64,000 nt of DNA from Diadema setosum (Eukaryota; Echinodermata; Echinoidea; Diadematoida; Diadematidae): NCBI RefSeq assembly GCF_964275005.1, contig NC_092688.1:22573903-22637902 (forward strand). The letters are read 5' to 3'. A program made the position numbers and the translations under genes. Below, piece after piece: positions 1 to 12,431 of the stretch (positions are counted from its first letter, which is position 1; the number at the start of each line of letters is the position of its first letter). Under the pieces are notes generated by a model, which saw only the letters and a list, made by a program, of their open reading frames with translations, was not told where the DNA came from and searched no databases.

Positions 1-617
1 AGATGTGTCTCTTGACCCCGGTCAAGACCGGACAGAGCTGCTCCTTGGTCACTTGCAGTTACTGTTACATCCTTATTAATTTGGCTTCTTGACGAACACT
101 GCCTCAGGACTGCACCATCACACCTACAGCTTGCTCCATCTTCTCTAGGCCCACTGTAAAGGTGGTTGAGAAGGCATCCCAGTCTGTCTCGAACTCTGCC
201 TTCTGTGTTCATGGCACTGCCTACCTATAGGGTAATCGGAATGACATATCAGGCGTTATGATCAATGCAGCAAGAGTGGCTTCATGCAATATTTCAGTGT
301 AAGGGGTCCAAGTCTAGCTATGATGATTCTTCTTACAGATGTTGTGTTATCATAATCATGATACCTTGCTGGAAATTACTAATAACAGATGGAGTTAAAC
401 ATGTTCATCATCTTAAGGGCAAGATATATATATAGTTATGTGGACTTGTATATCACAAAATATTAAATACTCTGTTTCCATGCAATGTCATTTGTTAAAC
501 ATATAGCATGGAGACATAAAAATGATGCTCAGTCTAGCCAGGGATTCTTCCCATCTCCCTGGTCTAGCTAGGGGAAGGTGCATTCCAATGTCGTGGTGTT
601 AGTATCACTTCAGTACA
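1..617. other. Unassigned sequence, no gene seen
   Basis: No long reading frame, splice-bounded exon or recognisable repeat is seen here. The base composition is mixed, with a short TA run near 427-435. It may be intergenic or intronic sequence of a gene outside the window. Confidence 0.4.
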
Positions 618-972
618 TTAACAGTCATTGGCGTAAATCCGGGGGGGGGGGGGATGGGGGATGCATCACTTCCCCCCCCCCCCGAAATCGAGGAGGGGGG
701 GGATGTCCTTTACAATCATCCCCCCCCCCTGAAATTTGGGGGGAAAAGGAAGAAGCAGAAATGTATTGTATCAATTTCGGCATATTACATGACGTTCTTA
801 CGCCCCGCCTTCAGAGAGCTAGCAGAGGTAAACAGTATTCTATGTTTTAGGATTTGTATAGATAATTTTCTCAAGCGCTCGCTCGCGAAAATAGTAATAC
901 TTGTATCTGCATGATCCAGATGTTGACAACGTTCAAATAATATAGGCCATCTGAAATTACGCACAATAACAC

Positions 973-1009
<37 letters not shown>
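973..1009. repeat. (CAA)n microsatellite
   Basis: About twelve near-perfect CAA units, inside the hAT-like element. Confidence 0.9.
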
Positions 1010-2624
1010 AACTATAACCCCCTTCCATTTCCTGAATCATTGAGCAAACGATGACACTGATGACTCAATCAGGATACATCTATGGGCATACACAGGGATG
1101 ATCAGGGCGTCGATACCACGGCCGGGGGGGGGGGGGGAGGTAGGGAATGCAAAGATATTTCATCGAAAAGTGTGCATCAAATCTGTCACTTCAATTCTGA
1201 TCAATTCAAAAATTCCCTCATCCTCTTTAACTTATACCCTTTCCCCACTCGGTTCCTATTCATGGAATAAATTAGACTTGGCACGATTGGGATTGACAAT
1301 TTCCCGAATATTCCACAAAAGTGTGCATCAGATCGTTATATTTCAATTCTAAAAAAATGCAAAAACCCCGTCGTGTGGAAGGGGACTATTCCTCTCCCAC
1401 ACAGTCACTGCTCCCCCCCCCCCCCGTCAACTTCCATATACCTTGTACACGGTGATGTCGCACACGCGAATCAAGAACTGAGATACCGTGATTTGGTCAT
1501 TCACATATCTGTGAATATTATTTGCTTACTTTTTGATGGGGAACAAAATCTAAAAATGTTACCAATGTGTGTACCAGATCTCTTTATGTCAGATCTGAAA
1601 AAAGCAAAATCTCCTCGTGTGGGAGTGGCCACAGTCATTGCCCGCCCCCCTCCCCTAATTCTAGTTTTCTTACTCTTTTCATACAAGCAAAACTCGAATA
1701 TCGCACCAAAAGTGTGCACCATATCTCTAACGTTCAGGCCTGAAAATGCAAAATCTCCTTGTGTTAGATCCCCCCTCTATCACAGTCCCACACCATTCAC
1801 AGCACAGTTTCCTGAATACAAATAATTCTACTTTTTTGACAGACGCAAAACTGGAATATTTCACAAATATGTGTGCACCTAGATCTCTGAAGAACAAGTC
1901 TGAAAATTGAAAAATCTCCCGCATGTTGAAGGGGCTACCCCCCCCCCCCCAGTGGCGTCGATCCTTGGGGGCAGGGGGAACTCCCCCCCCCCCCCAATGA
2001 AAATATTGGCCGTGAAAACATACCATTTTGTTCGCCCCCCCCCCTTCAAAATTCCCGAGATGTGACAATTTCCTTGCCTATTTGTTAGAAAATTGTCCAA
2101 ATATTTCAACCAAAGTGAGCACCAAATTGCTGAATTTCAATTCTAAAATGCAAAATCTCTCTTGCGTGAGAGGGCGATGCCCCTCCCACACCCTCCCCGT
2201 TTTGTCCTTTTCCTATAGACTTGGTAAACCTTTAGATTGACAGATTTCAAAATGTTTCATATAAAAGAAATTTTCAGCTGAATTCTAAAAATGCAAAAGC
2301 CCCCTCCCCCTATGAAGGGACGTCGATCCTGGAGGACGGGGGGGGGGGGGGGCAAACATGTCATTTTGTCCCCCAATAATTCCCGAAATGAGGAAAATTT
2401 TCTTTTTTCTTTTTTAGAAAATTGTCCAAATATTCTATCCAAAGTGTGCAACAGATTGCTCAATTTCAATTCTGAAAATGCAAAATCTCTCTAGCGTGGT
2501 AGGGGAATACCCCCTCCCACACCCCCATTCGTTTCTTTCCCGATAGACTTAGTATACTTTTAGATAGACAGATTTCCAAATTTTTCGACTTAAGTGTGCA
2601 GCAGGTCTGTCACTTCAATTTCAA

Positions 2625-2647
2625 AGAGAGAGAGAGAGAGAGAGAGA
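2625..2647. repeat. (GA)n microsatellite
   Basis: About eleven GA units inside a satellite monomer. Confidence 0.9.
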
Positions 2648-2972
2648 AAAGAGAGCAAAAGTTCCGTAGGGTGGGAGGGGATATCTGATTTCAATTAACC
2701 CTTTCTCCGCTTGGTTTCCGTTTAAAAACTTTAGTAGGGTCCTACACTTTGGGGACTGACAGCTTTCTAAATTTCATCAAAAATGTATCAACGAGATATT
2801 TTCATTTGTATTTGTGTTCTGAGAATGCAAAAGCCCCCCTCGTATGCAGGGACGTCGATCCTGGAAGACGAGGGGGGGGGGGAGGCAAACATGTCATTTT
2901 GTCCCCCAATAATTCCCCAAGTGTGCAACAGATTGTCGAATTTCAATTCTGAAAATGCAAAATCTCTCTAGC

Positions 2973-2995
2973 GTGGGAGGGGATACCCCTCCCAC
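2973..2995. repeat. Perfect 10-bp hairpin in satellite monomer
   Basis: GTGGGAGGGG, loop ATA, then CCCCTCCCAC. Imperfect versions of the same inverted repeat occur in other monomers, for example near 1375-1405, 3447-3470 and 3720-3748, so it is part of the monomer rather than chance. Confidence 0.7.
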
Positions 2996-3242
2996 ACCCT
3001 CTCCCTTTCGGTCCTAAGTACACATTTCAGATTTTCAGATTTCTAGATGTTTCATTTAAGTGTGCATCAGATCTATACTTCAATTATGTGCGTTTGTGAA
3101 TGTATGTATATATTTTTGTCCTTGTCAATTGTGTTGTAATGGTCCATTGTATTATCTTTTCCTTGTACAGTACTTGCATGCCTGTGGGCAGGTATTCACC
3201 TATAGGATTGTTTATTACATGCTTTATTTGTGAAGAAATGAA

Positions 3243-3246
<4 letters not shown>

Positions 3247-3278
<32 letters not shown>
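3247..3278. repeat. (TA)n microsatellite
   Basis: A run of about sixteen TA units. Confidence 0.9.
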
Positions 3279-3282
<4 letters not shown>

Positions 3283-4088
3283 CTTCCTCTTTTAATTTAC
3301 CTTTCCCCCGCTCGGTTCCCACCCATTGATTTAGAGTCTGCACACTTTTGGGCGTGTTGGGGATAGACAATTTTCCGAATATTCCACAAAAGTGCACATC
3401 AGATCGTTTTATGTCAATCCTAAAAATTCAAAAGCTCCGTCCTTTGGGAGGGACCTACCCCCTCCCACAGCCTCCCCCTTTTCTAGCTGACAACTTCCAC
3501 GTATCATTTGGAAGGCCTGCACAGTGATGCCGCACACGCGGAACAAGAGCTGAGATACCACGATTTAGTCATTCAATTATTTGTAAATAAAAAAAAAATA
3601 AAAAAATAAAAAAAATCTGTTTTTCTTACTTTCTTTGATAGGAAAAAAAGTCCAAAATTTCACCAGAAGGGTTCACCAGATCGCTGAATATCAGGTCTGA
3701 AAATGCAAAATCTTCCTCGTGTGGGAGGGGGGATACCCCCTCTCACATCCTCCCCCGCCCCGCTCGGTCGCTCCACTCCCTCCCACAGCTATTCCAACTC
3801 AAAGTCCCCCCTCCCAAATCGTGAAAACGGATCGACGCCCCTGCCCCTCCCATTATATTCTCTCTCTCTCTCGGTCGATCCACTCTCTCGCACATTTTTT
3901 CCATGTATTGCCCCACCCCCCATACCATTAAAACGGAACGATGCCCCTGGGGATGATTTCTTTAATTAATTTAAATCAAGAAAATTGAGAAAAACAATAG
4001 CTATAAGGAAATATCTATATAGACTACTGTAAATTATCACATACAATACGAAGAAATGGATATCCTTATATTACCATTTTATTGATTT

Positions 4089-4372
4089 CATTTGAGAATA
4101 ATGCAGGGCGACGCTACGTTTTTGAAAGTGGGAGGGGGTGTCAAAATCGTCTGTCAAGCAAAAAGAAAAGAGAAGCAACAACAAAAAGGTCTTCATATTT
4201 TTGAGGTATGATTTTCCGCCGACAAGCAAAAACAGAACGAAAACAACAACAAAAAGTTTTCATATTTTTGCTGCCACTTCCTCCCATTTTATATTTCATA
4301 CAAAAAGTGGGGGATGCAAACATTCGATCCCTGTAAAGTGGGAGGGGGGGGGGGTTGCGCCGGTATGGACTT
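4089..4372 (+). repeat. Dispersed repeat, GACAAGC/CTTCATATTT family, copy 1
   Basis: It shares the order (GACAAGCAAAAA)...(GTCTTCATATTTTTG)...(GCTGCCACTTC) with copies at 6073-6310 (minus) and 20209-20514 (plus). The core is present twice within the copy, as in the other two. It lies inside the larger hAT-like element, so it is either nested or a captured piece. It has no coding capacity. Confidence 0.55.
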
Positions 4373-4487
4373 ATAATGGGCTTATAATCGTGATTGTACT
4401 GTGATGATGACTATCGCCGATCATCCCCCTCGCCTCCCCCCCCCCCCCCCCCACTCCTCGGTAGGGATTTACGCCGTTGTTAGCAGT

Positions 4488-6072
4488 GATCGATATTGAC
4501 ATAAAATGTCGTTGACAAAATCTTCATTTTGAAGCTTTTTGTGGGCTAATCCATTTGATAAGTAGAAAATTAAAAGATATGACATACACTTGGATATTAA
4601 TTTGGTCACAGTGATGTTAAGGGTATCAATATCATAAATTAATCGACACAAATCAACATGCATTCACATTGCATAGGTGACGACGTGCACTGGTGAACCC
4701 CTGTGCTGATGATAGCATGTAGCATTCTACAATACTAAAGTCATTACTAGACAATATTAGAGCTTACAATTTCCTCTGACCCATCCAGTCGATACTACCC
4801 TTCACAAATTGGACATTCCTTGGCAATGTCTTAATTTCATGAAACTAGTGGGCCGCACATTGTTGTCAATTAGTTCACATGCACTTCACGGGGTAATAGA
4901 CAGCCATCTGCCAATCTGCTGCCAGTGCTACTATCTCCTTTTGTTTTGTGGCAAATGATTATTCGACTCACAATTTGAGATATATCGAAAAGTAAACCCT
5001 TGGCTCTAGTATTAGTAATTACTAATTGTAATATTAGAGCAACAGTCACACTTGACCGAAAGATCGGTCTGCATCTGGTCGTCAGGGATATGTTCCGCGG
5101 AGACTGCGTCTGGCTTCACGGATCCGGATGAGAGCGATATAAGGTCAGAAAAAAAAATAAAAGACTCCTGCGGACAGACGGATCTTTCTTTCTACAGTCA
5201 CACAAGTATACTCGACGAAAATGTACATACCTCCATGTATTATGCACACATCCATCAGTTGCATTGATTTACTCTACCCTGCCCTGCCTGGCCCTGTCTG
5301 TAGCCCTGTATTTATTGAATCGGTCTATTCTGTATTATTATACTGTCACCGCATGCACTGACGAGTTGGCGACTTTACACTCTATCCTATTTTCATCTAG
5401 CAAAACACAGGGTTGCGGTTCTACGAACCTGGTAAATTGTCAAATAAAAATCGAAAGTAGATTCCACTACTCACTTCCACTACTATGCCCAGTTGTTTCA
5501 GCACCTTGTGGATGGAGGGCTGGGCCTGGCGGATATCTTTCCGTGAAGAATTATGCCAGCGAGCAAAGGCAGCTCAGAGAGAGAAAATGAACTGCATTGT
5601 AAATATTCGGCACGTAAAATTGCAGGTTTCTCCTTCTACGTGACTTATCACCTGATCGAACGCCTCAATGCTTGGAGTGATCACATGATACGATTAGTGC
5701 TGCTCACTGATCATCTAAAGTATGAACTTTTGATCCCAGCCAATCTTCGTCAGAGGCAAAATGACAAACATAAAAGGTAAGCAGACTGAAAACATCATAA
5801 CATGCACTATTTGGGAGTGGCTAGGGACGCAGAACAGAGAAAACAAAAGGGTAGGTTAGATTGGGTGTCAATTAATAAAAAGCAAAAGGGAGCCAATCAA
5901 GGAAATTTAAGGGAAGACTAGCTTCGAGCATAATGGAGGGGTAAGCAAACAGAGGAAGCGGTAATATGGCCAGTGATGATCCAAAAGCTCATGGATTGCC
6001 AGTTTCTGAAGGATAAAGATGATTGAGAAGGGAACATCAAACAAGATCAGAAACACAATTAGGATAAGGAAG
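4488..6072. other. Non-coding stretch, no gene recognised
   Basis: Only short frames (108 aa or less) occur, with no recognisable domain and no splice-supported exon. There is no clear repeat family inside. Confidence 0.4.
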
Positions 6073-6310
6073 CAATGGCGGATCTAGGGGGATTTAGGGG
6101 TCTAAACCCCCACCCCTTGGAGTGTTTTGGGTTTTTTTATCATTGTCAGCCGCCTTTGTGAGAGAAATGGCAGCAGAAAATGAGAAGATCTTCTTTTTCT
6201 GCTTGTCAGCCGATCTCGTGAGAGAAGTAGCAGCAACATATGTGAAGACCTTTTTTGTGTTTTGTTTTTTCTCTTTGCTTGTCATGACCCTTTAGGTCAT
6301 TTGGGACGCC
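6073..6310 (-). repeat. Dispersed repeat, GACAAGC/CTTCATATTT family, copy 2
   Basis: The left end starts CAATGGCGGATCTAGGGGG, a CANNGGCG-type end as in hAT-derived MITEs. The inside repeats the reverse complement of the shared core twice (GAGAGAAATGGCAGCA and GAGAGAAGTAGCAGCA). I could not define a matching right end or target duplication. Confidence 0.5.
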
Positions 6311-6406
6311 ACCGGGAACATAGACCAACCATCCCCTTCGGTCCACCTTCATAAACTTAGTGCACATGGAGCACATGACGCTAATATTGTCCCTGCTAAT
6401 CAATTA

Positions 6407-6577
6407 CAGTGCCCTTCCGTTGTAACGAACACGGTTTTAACGAAATTCCCGGTTACAACGAAATAAAAATTCAGGCCGAAAAACATATCCTCCCTAATTT
6501 TTTCTTAATTTGTTCGGTTGTAACGAAATTTCGATATAACGATTTAACTGACTACGATATATCGCCAGAGTCCACTG
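6407..6577. repeat. Possible short MITE with TAACGAA motifs
   Basis: The ends are CAGTGCCCTTCCG and, in reverse complement, CAGTGGACTCTGG, which match only partly. The inside carries repeated TAACGAA motifs in direct array (GTAACGAA, TTAACGAA, CAACGAA, GTAACGAAATTTCG). No target duplication was found, so the class is open. Confidence 0.4.
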
Positions 6578-7417
6578 CACTATTGTTTCTTGTACCCCTT
6601 TTTTTTTTTCAATTGCAATATTTATATTTGCAAATGTTTCACCAAAGTGTGTACTTGATCGTTGAATTTAAACTTTCAATATTCAATAATTTATTTATTT
6701 CCATCATCAAAAAGAAAAGAAAAGAAAAAGTTGACATAATCCAAAGTGATACATTTTTTTTTCCATTTCTCTTCACTCGTCTGATAAAGGATTTTTTTTT
6801 AATACAATATAAAGAATATACACGAATGATGTAAAAAAGAAACAATGCACTTTGCCATGGCAACAAAAATAGTAAATAATCACAATGATGGAAAACAGTG
6901 TTCCACTAAAAAAGCCAAGCTTGTAAGACGTGGAACACTGGAACAAAACAACGACAGCACCAATTTGTTACACCAATAAAACATATTCATTTTAAATTCT
7001 TCTATATACTATTGTACATTTTACTCATTGATATATGATGCTGATACTATGAACAATACTTACTAGGATTTTAGAATGCAAACGTATAAACTATGTAACA
7101 TATCACATTTGTGGCACAGACACTATGGGGCCAGGTATGCCAGGAAAATTGAACGGAAAGGAAGATATGCAATCGGCCACACACAAAAAAAAAAAAACAA
7201 CGACGACAACAAAAACAACAACACAAAACACAGAAATAACAGAACTTGAGGAAATGCACTCAGACAGATACTAGACAACGAAGAACGAGGAAAAAGGAGC
7301 AAGGAAGAATAGAGAAGGAAAAGGAGAGGGAAAAGGAGAGGGATGGAAAAGGTCTGTGGACACACTAGAAAATCTCAAGGAAAAGTGAAACATGACGGGT
7401 TTTTTCATTAAACAGAA
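6578..7417. other. Non-coding stretch, possible LINE 3' untranslated region
   Basis: This AT-rich sequence lies directly 3' (minus strand) of the LINE coding remnant. It holds an A/CAA-rich tract at about 7186-7225 and a T run near 6791-6800, either of which could be the LINE tail. No gene is recognised. Confidence 0.35.
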
Positions 7418-8730
7418 TTAACTGGTATATTTAGAAAACAAATATTTTTTGAGTTTATACTTAAATGTAATTAACTTCACAGATTCTTTTAGATCATTAT
7501 CTAAGCTATTCCAAAATCTGGGTCCGGTATAAACAAATGTATTTTGAGTGTGTACAGTTCTCACTAAAGGAAGATGAAATTCTTTAGATTGTCTCGTGGG
7601 ATAATTATGTACGTGGCTGTTACAGTGAAATAAAGAATAAAATATTTTGGGTAGATGGTTGCAGTTGTAATTAAACATAAATTGACCAAGTTGAAACAAA
7701 TACAACTCTTTTATTTTCAAAAGTTTATGTTCAAGAAACAGCTTGTCAGTATGTGCTCGGATATGAGGGTTAAAAACAATTCTGAACGCCATCTTATGCA
7801 GAAGAAAAAGTTTACCTAGCAATGTCGAATATGTATTCCCCCAAGCAAGAATTCCGTAATTCAAGTACGGCAATACCAAACTTGAATAAAGCGTAATCAA
7901 AGCCGAAGAAGGAAGATAATATTTCAATCTATTCATTATGCCTATGTTACGTGCAATTACATTACAAATATTGTTTATGTGACACTTCTATGATAACTTA
8001 TTATCAACACAAACACCTAAGAATTTAATAGACGAAACCTCTTCTAGGGGAGTAGTGTCAAATATAACATTACCTGGTAATCTATCTAAAGAATTACTGA
8101 AAAACATATACTTTGTCTTCTCAATATTTAGTGACAATTTATTTGCATATATCCATTGTGAGACATTCTTCAATTCATAATTCACTGTACTAATTAAAGT
8201 ATTAGGGTCAGGGTGGGAATAAAAAAGATTGGAATCATCCGCGAATAATATGAAAGACAGTTTATCTGAAGATCTTTAAAAATCATTAATGTAAACTATA
8301 AATAACAGTGGGCCTAACAAACTTCCTTGCGGAACACCACATCGTATTTTCTTCATAGAAGAATCAAAACTGTTCACATGTACATATTGAAATCTGTCAG
8401 ATAAATAACTCGTAAACCATTGCAAGGCTTTTCCGCGAATACCATAATGGGATAACTTAGAGAGAAGTTTACCGTGATTAATCGTATCAAAAGCCTTGGA
8501 AAAGTCCAGGAAGATGCCTATTGTATGCGAAAATGTATCAAGTGCATGTGTAATCTTTTCCACAAAGGTAAGTAAAGCGTGGGTCGTGTTGTGATTTTCT
8601 CTGAATCCAAATTGAAAATTCGTAAATATATTACTCATATTAAAAAAATTTACAGTTCGGATATATACTATTCTTTCCAAAATTTTAGAAATTAAAACTT
8701 ATTCCAAAAATACTAACAGCTCCCTTATGA
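7418..8730 (-). mobile_element. 5'-truncated non-LTR retrotransposon (CR1/Jockey-type) reverse transcriptase remnant
   Basis: Three minus-strand frames give consecutive parts of a non-LTR reverse transcriptase. Frame 8276-8680 holds FGFRENHNTTHALL, FLDFSKAFDTINH, and GVPQGSLLGPLLFIVYIND. An in-frame TAA follows, and the same frame then reads LFADD, the catalytic Asp pair, near 8235-8245. Frame 7988-8185 holds NKLSLNIEKTKYMFF and FLGVCVDNKLS (thumb). Frame 7418-7936 holds LPYLNYGILAWG and the family's C-terminal part, ending in TAA. The endonuclease and upstream RT are absent (5' truncation near 8730), and the frame shifts between the last two parts. It is a dead copy. The LINE class is secure; the clade is a judgement from motif style. 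Confidence 0.85.
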
Positions 8731-8937
8731 GGTGGGGGGGGGGGGGGGAAACACCCTCCCCATCCCACTCCTATATACACACGCACACTCCCTATCGGTC
8801 CACCTCCATAAACTTAGTACATGTATAGGGACTACACGTACCGCGAAAGACGCGCACCGGAATCAAGAGGTGACAGATATCAGTCACTCATCGCAAAGCG
8901 CAGGGTGTTTCGCCGGTGAAGTGGTCCCACCTGACAA

Positions 8938-9040
8938 CCAACTGGACCCCATGGAAGACCAGCTTAGCGTAGCTGAATATGGGCTATCCAGCCATCTTCT
9001 CAGATGGACATGAACAAACCAACCAACAAACAAACAAACC
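8938..9040 (+). mobile_element. 3'-tail fragment of a retroelement (LINE or SINE), copy 1
   Basis: The segment starts CCAACTGGACCCCATGGAAG and ends CTTCTCAGATGGA, followed by a simple A-rich tail (CAAC/CAAA repeats). A second copy lies at 22430-22520 on the minus strand, again with an A-rich tail. Upstream sequence is unrelated between the two, as expected for variably 5'-truncated retrocopies. Confidence 0.55.
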
Positions 9041-10074
9041 TTCGGAACAGGGAATCTACGAAACAGCGAACCTTCAAAATAACCAGTTGTAACTGATTTG
9101 ACCATTAACATTCCCTGAATATTCCCTGAAAATTCATTTTGTATAACATTTTTGGTTGAAGACAATGCAGTTAAAATCCATTGACATAACCATGATGAGT
9201 GAAGTTATCGGAGCTACACATCTTTCTTATGTGAAAACAACCTACATTTTCTTTTGTTTGATTTTAAAACAGAAATGTCACTTTGAATATTTTGTGTGCC
9301 ATTGTACACTGAGGGTAATTTTAGACTCATCTCTTCATCTGCACTTGGTATATCGATGATTGTAACAAGGTACAGCTGTAGTTGATTGATGAAAATTAAT
9401 ACATATAAAAGTTTATAGAATTTCACAACTCCCTTTACAATTTTAATGAAACCCAACTGTGGTGTTTAATGGATTTTATCAAAATCACTGTGAACAAGGA
9501 CCTGAGCTTCACTCAAAATTTCCCATTAACTTGTACAAAACGTTGACAATTCACTTATTTTCAAACAATAAATATCTAAAGAAAACGTGGTAATATATTT
9601 CTGATCAAATTATCCATTTACAAATATTCTAACAATAACTCATGTATTCATATTTTCTCTATGTTTCAGTTCAGTTGAAAGATAGTCAAATTTGCCAAAT
9701 AATCAACAAAAACTGAATTTACCATGATGATTTAAAATGGGAGAAGTGTCAGGAAATGACATTATTGCCTCATTTGTGATTATTAACAATACTGTAATGT
9801 AACTCATGTTTCTGCGAAAATTTTATACCACTTAAAATTCAATGTGTCCCCTCACAAAATTTCTCCTAAACGTTGAAAGAGTCGATGTCCCTGCACATAA
9901 TGTACAGTCTTCAGAGCGAAAAATAATGCTTCAAAAGACATCACGCAATTGAATATGAAGTCAGATGCAATGTATTAAGTGATGATTTATTTCACTGGCA
10001 CATACTGGCAAGCTATAATAATTTTATGCAAAGGTATGAAAGATTTCATATTCAAGCTCATTCCACGAGGTTTA
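9041..10074. other. Non-coding stretch, no gene recognised
   Basis: AT-rich sequence with only short unconvincing frames. Confidence 0.4.
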
Positions 10075-10456
10075 AAGGGATGGTACAATATTGGTGGAGA
10101 TGAAAATTGGGCTTCTAACTTTTTGCGAGATACCAAGAAAACACTTATGATATACTACAAAGCATACCATTTTAAGAGGAATTCACAGTTTATTTGATGA
10201 AAATCGGGTTTGGAATGACTAAAACATCCAAAAACAAAGTACAACAAAGCGATCGTAATAAAGTGTGGGTCCCACACTTTATTAGAATCGCTCTTTTTTG
10301 GATATCTCAGCCATTTCAAAACCAATTTTCATCAAATAAACGTTATTCCTCATAGAATTACATGCTCTTTCATATTTCATAAGAGGTTTCTCATTATCTC
10401 ACCAAAAAATATTAGAAACCTGAAATTAGGTGTCAACCAAAAGTATACGATCCCTT
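10075..10456. mobile_element. Foldback MITE, copy 1 (long inverted repeats)
   Basis: The whole 382-bp element folds on itself. The ends read AAGGGAT..GTA and TAC.ATCCCTT, and the centre is a 14-bp-arm palindrome at 10256-10284 around the T at 10270 (TAATAAAGTGTGGG / CCCACACTTTATTA). Flanks are TA on each side, which here also read TTAA, so the target could be TA (mariner-like) or TTAA. A relative lies at 23676-24064. There is no transposase. Confidence 0.75.
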
Positions 10457-11598
10457 TAAACTTCTTTCGTTTGTTTGGTGTCGTACTTTGCAAGAGAATC
10501 GATATAAGCGTTGAACAATGTCTGATTAATTTCAGAAATGTACTACACAATACAGGACAACAATAAAAAAATCTACAAACAAACACAAAGGCACACAGAC
10601 GCATAGGTTCAAGTAAGTGTGACATTCCATCTTAGTCAGAATTACTGCGAAGAAAGATTTTATTTTTGGTACTAGTGATCGTTACTTTTCTTCTTTGTCT
10701 GCCATCAGAAAAACACAAACACTTCCCTACGTCTGTACGGAGAAGTTACAGAGAGTGCTGCCTTTCCATAATCATTAGCCAGTCTGCTTCAAAAACAGTT
10801 TTCTGCTACACTGTTTGCAGTAATTCCTATTGGTTTGTTGCAGTCATTTTTGTAGGTACCTATATATTACATTGATAATAATGGTCATTCATTGGTCATC
10901 AATGTCGACATCCAACCAAATCATCCAACTTTCTCGTTAGATTTTAATTTGTTATTACTATTTCTCCTTTAAAAAAAAAAAAAAAAACTGTCTATCTTGT
11001 GAGCCTTTTCAAGAAGGTTTACACCTTACAGGAACATCCGCATTGCGAGTTCAATCTCTATAACATAGGAGATGAGTTTATCAAATCAAAAAAGAAATCA
11101 AATTTGTTTATACAATCCTAAATTGAAAGACAAATGTAAACGATACCATACTAAAAAAAAAAATGTTTACTGATGATCACAGCATAATACCAATAAGTAA
11201 TAACCACTGTCATCGCTACCAATGTTGCTTACGGCATTCCCTGAATTGAACAATAATTATTTTGATTAGTATCATTGTAAGTGACTCAGTTGTACAGCTG
11301 AACTTACACACATATAACGAAAACTCTCATTCAATTTTGTCCAATGCGTTAGAAAAAAAAGTACTACTTTTCTTTCAACTACACCTACAATGTTGAAGAA
11401 TCGTAATTATTCTGTAAAATACATCTTTCTTTGCTAACAATTTCCCCTTGAATACAAATTACGACCCAACCAGTAATACAAAGCATTAAAAGTAAGCGCT
11501 AATCGTGTTTGTACAATAAAAAACATGTATGGGTTGAAATAATTGAAAAAAAAAGAAGCCATCATGCATGCCATACAAAGTCTTGCATACAATTCAAT
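10457..11598. other. Region 3' of the TPMT-like gene
   Basis: This holds the presumed 3' untranslated region of the minus-strand TPMT-like gene. I see no convincing polyadenylation signal within the first few hundred bases after its stop. No other gene is recognised. Confidence 0.35.
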
Positions 11599-12384
11599 TC
11601 AGTTACGGACGACGAGATGGAGCCTGTTTTTGAACCACCAGTTTGGACCCCAATCTTCAGCCTCATCGCTGTCTTCTTCGGCTATCATCTCAATCTTACA
11701 TGTCTTTCCTGTTAAAACAAACAATTCATTTCAAGTTTATTTCTACAAGTTCAGTTAAAAACATACACAGAGACAATCAATCAAAATATACATATACAAA
11801 CCAAAATTATTTCAGGTATAAGTACATAGTCATAATTAAAAAGTGTGTGATTTAGATTGACATAATGATAATTTGAGTAATGGTGGTGGAAATCAGCAGT
11901 AAGCCATTGGCCTTTCGAGGCTGATCCTATTTAAAAAAAAAAAAAAGTTTACTATGTTAAAGAAGCTGTACGTCATTATAGATCGCATTAAAAAAACACA
12001 CACACAGATTTGCAATGAATAACAACAAGGACAAGAACATCCAAAAGAAAGGGACCCAGACATACTAAAAACAACTATAAGGGAGTGAGACAAATGGGCA
12101 AAATTATAATTTATAGTTAATGGTACAATGTATAATTAAGAAGCAATTTGTTGGTATCACTTGCCTCGTAATTTCTTTTCATTGGAAAGCGTGATGTTGA
12201 TATTTTCTGTTTTTACTGAAGAGAAATTATTGAAGTCTTTGCCTAGACAATCATACTGACTCTCAATCAAGACGTAAGTGTTATTTTAGTCTTTATAGAT
12301 TTATAGAGACAGCAATGGCACCTGATCTGTTAACATCGTTCACAGATCCAAGCTTGCATAATGTTTTATACAAACTCAGGATAT

Positions 12385-12431
<47 letters not shown>

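Larger units (their letters stand above)
1090..3760. repeat. Decayed tandem satellite monomers
   Basis: A recurring motif order is seen about twelve times: GTGTGCATCAGATC, then TTTCAATTCTGAAAATGCAA, then AATCTC..CGTGTGGGAGGGG and CCCCTCCCACACCCTCCCC, then a TTTCC..ATAGAC region. Copies of the AAAATGCAAAA anchor lie near 1355, 1605, 1743, 1905, 2145, 2290, 2475, 2650, 2825, 2955, 3425 and 3700. Spacing is uneven (about 130-470 bp), so units have gained and lost pieces. No coding frame persists across units. Confidence 0.75.
626..4479. mobile_element. hAT-like non-autonomous element filled with satellite monomers
   Basis: The left end reads CATTGGCGTAAATCC and the right end, in reverse complement, reads CAACGGCGTAAATCC. 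Both fit the CANNGGCG start common in hAT transposon ends. The flanking 8-mers are TTAACAGT (618-625) and TTAGCAGT (4480-4487), 7 of 8 identical, as expected for the 8-bp hAT target duplication after some decay. No transposase frame is visible, so it would have been moved in trans. The inside holds long G and C runs, microsatellites, an array of decayed monomers (about 1090-3760) and a further short repeat near 4089-4372. Alternatively the two ends could belong to separate insertions, but the matching flanks argue for one element of 3,854 bp. Confidence 0.6.

Noticed and set aside
654-2494. Pro/Gly-rich frames in the left repeat region
   Set aside because: They arise from G and C runs and change frame with each satellite monomer.
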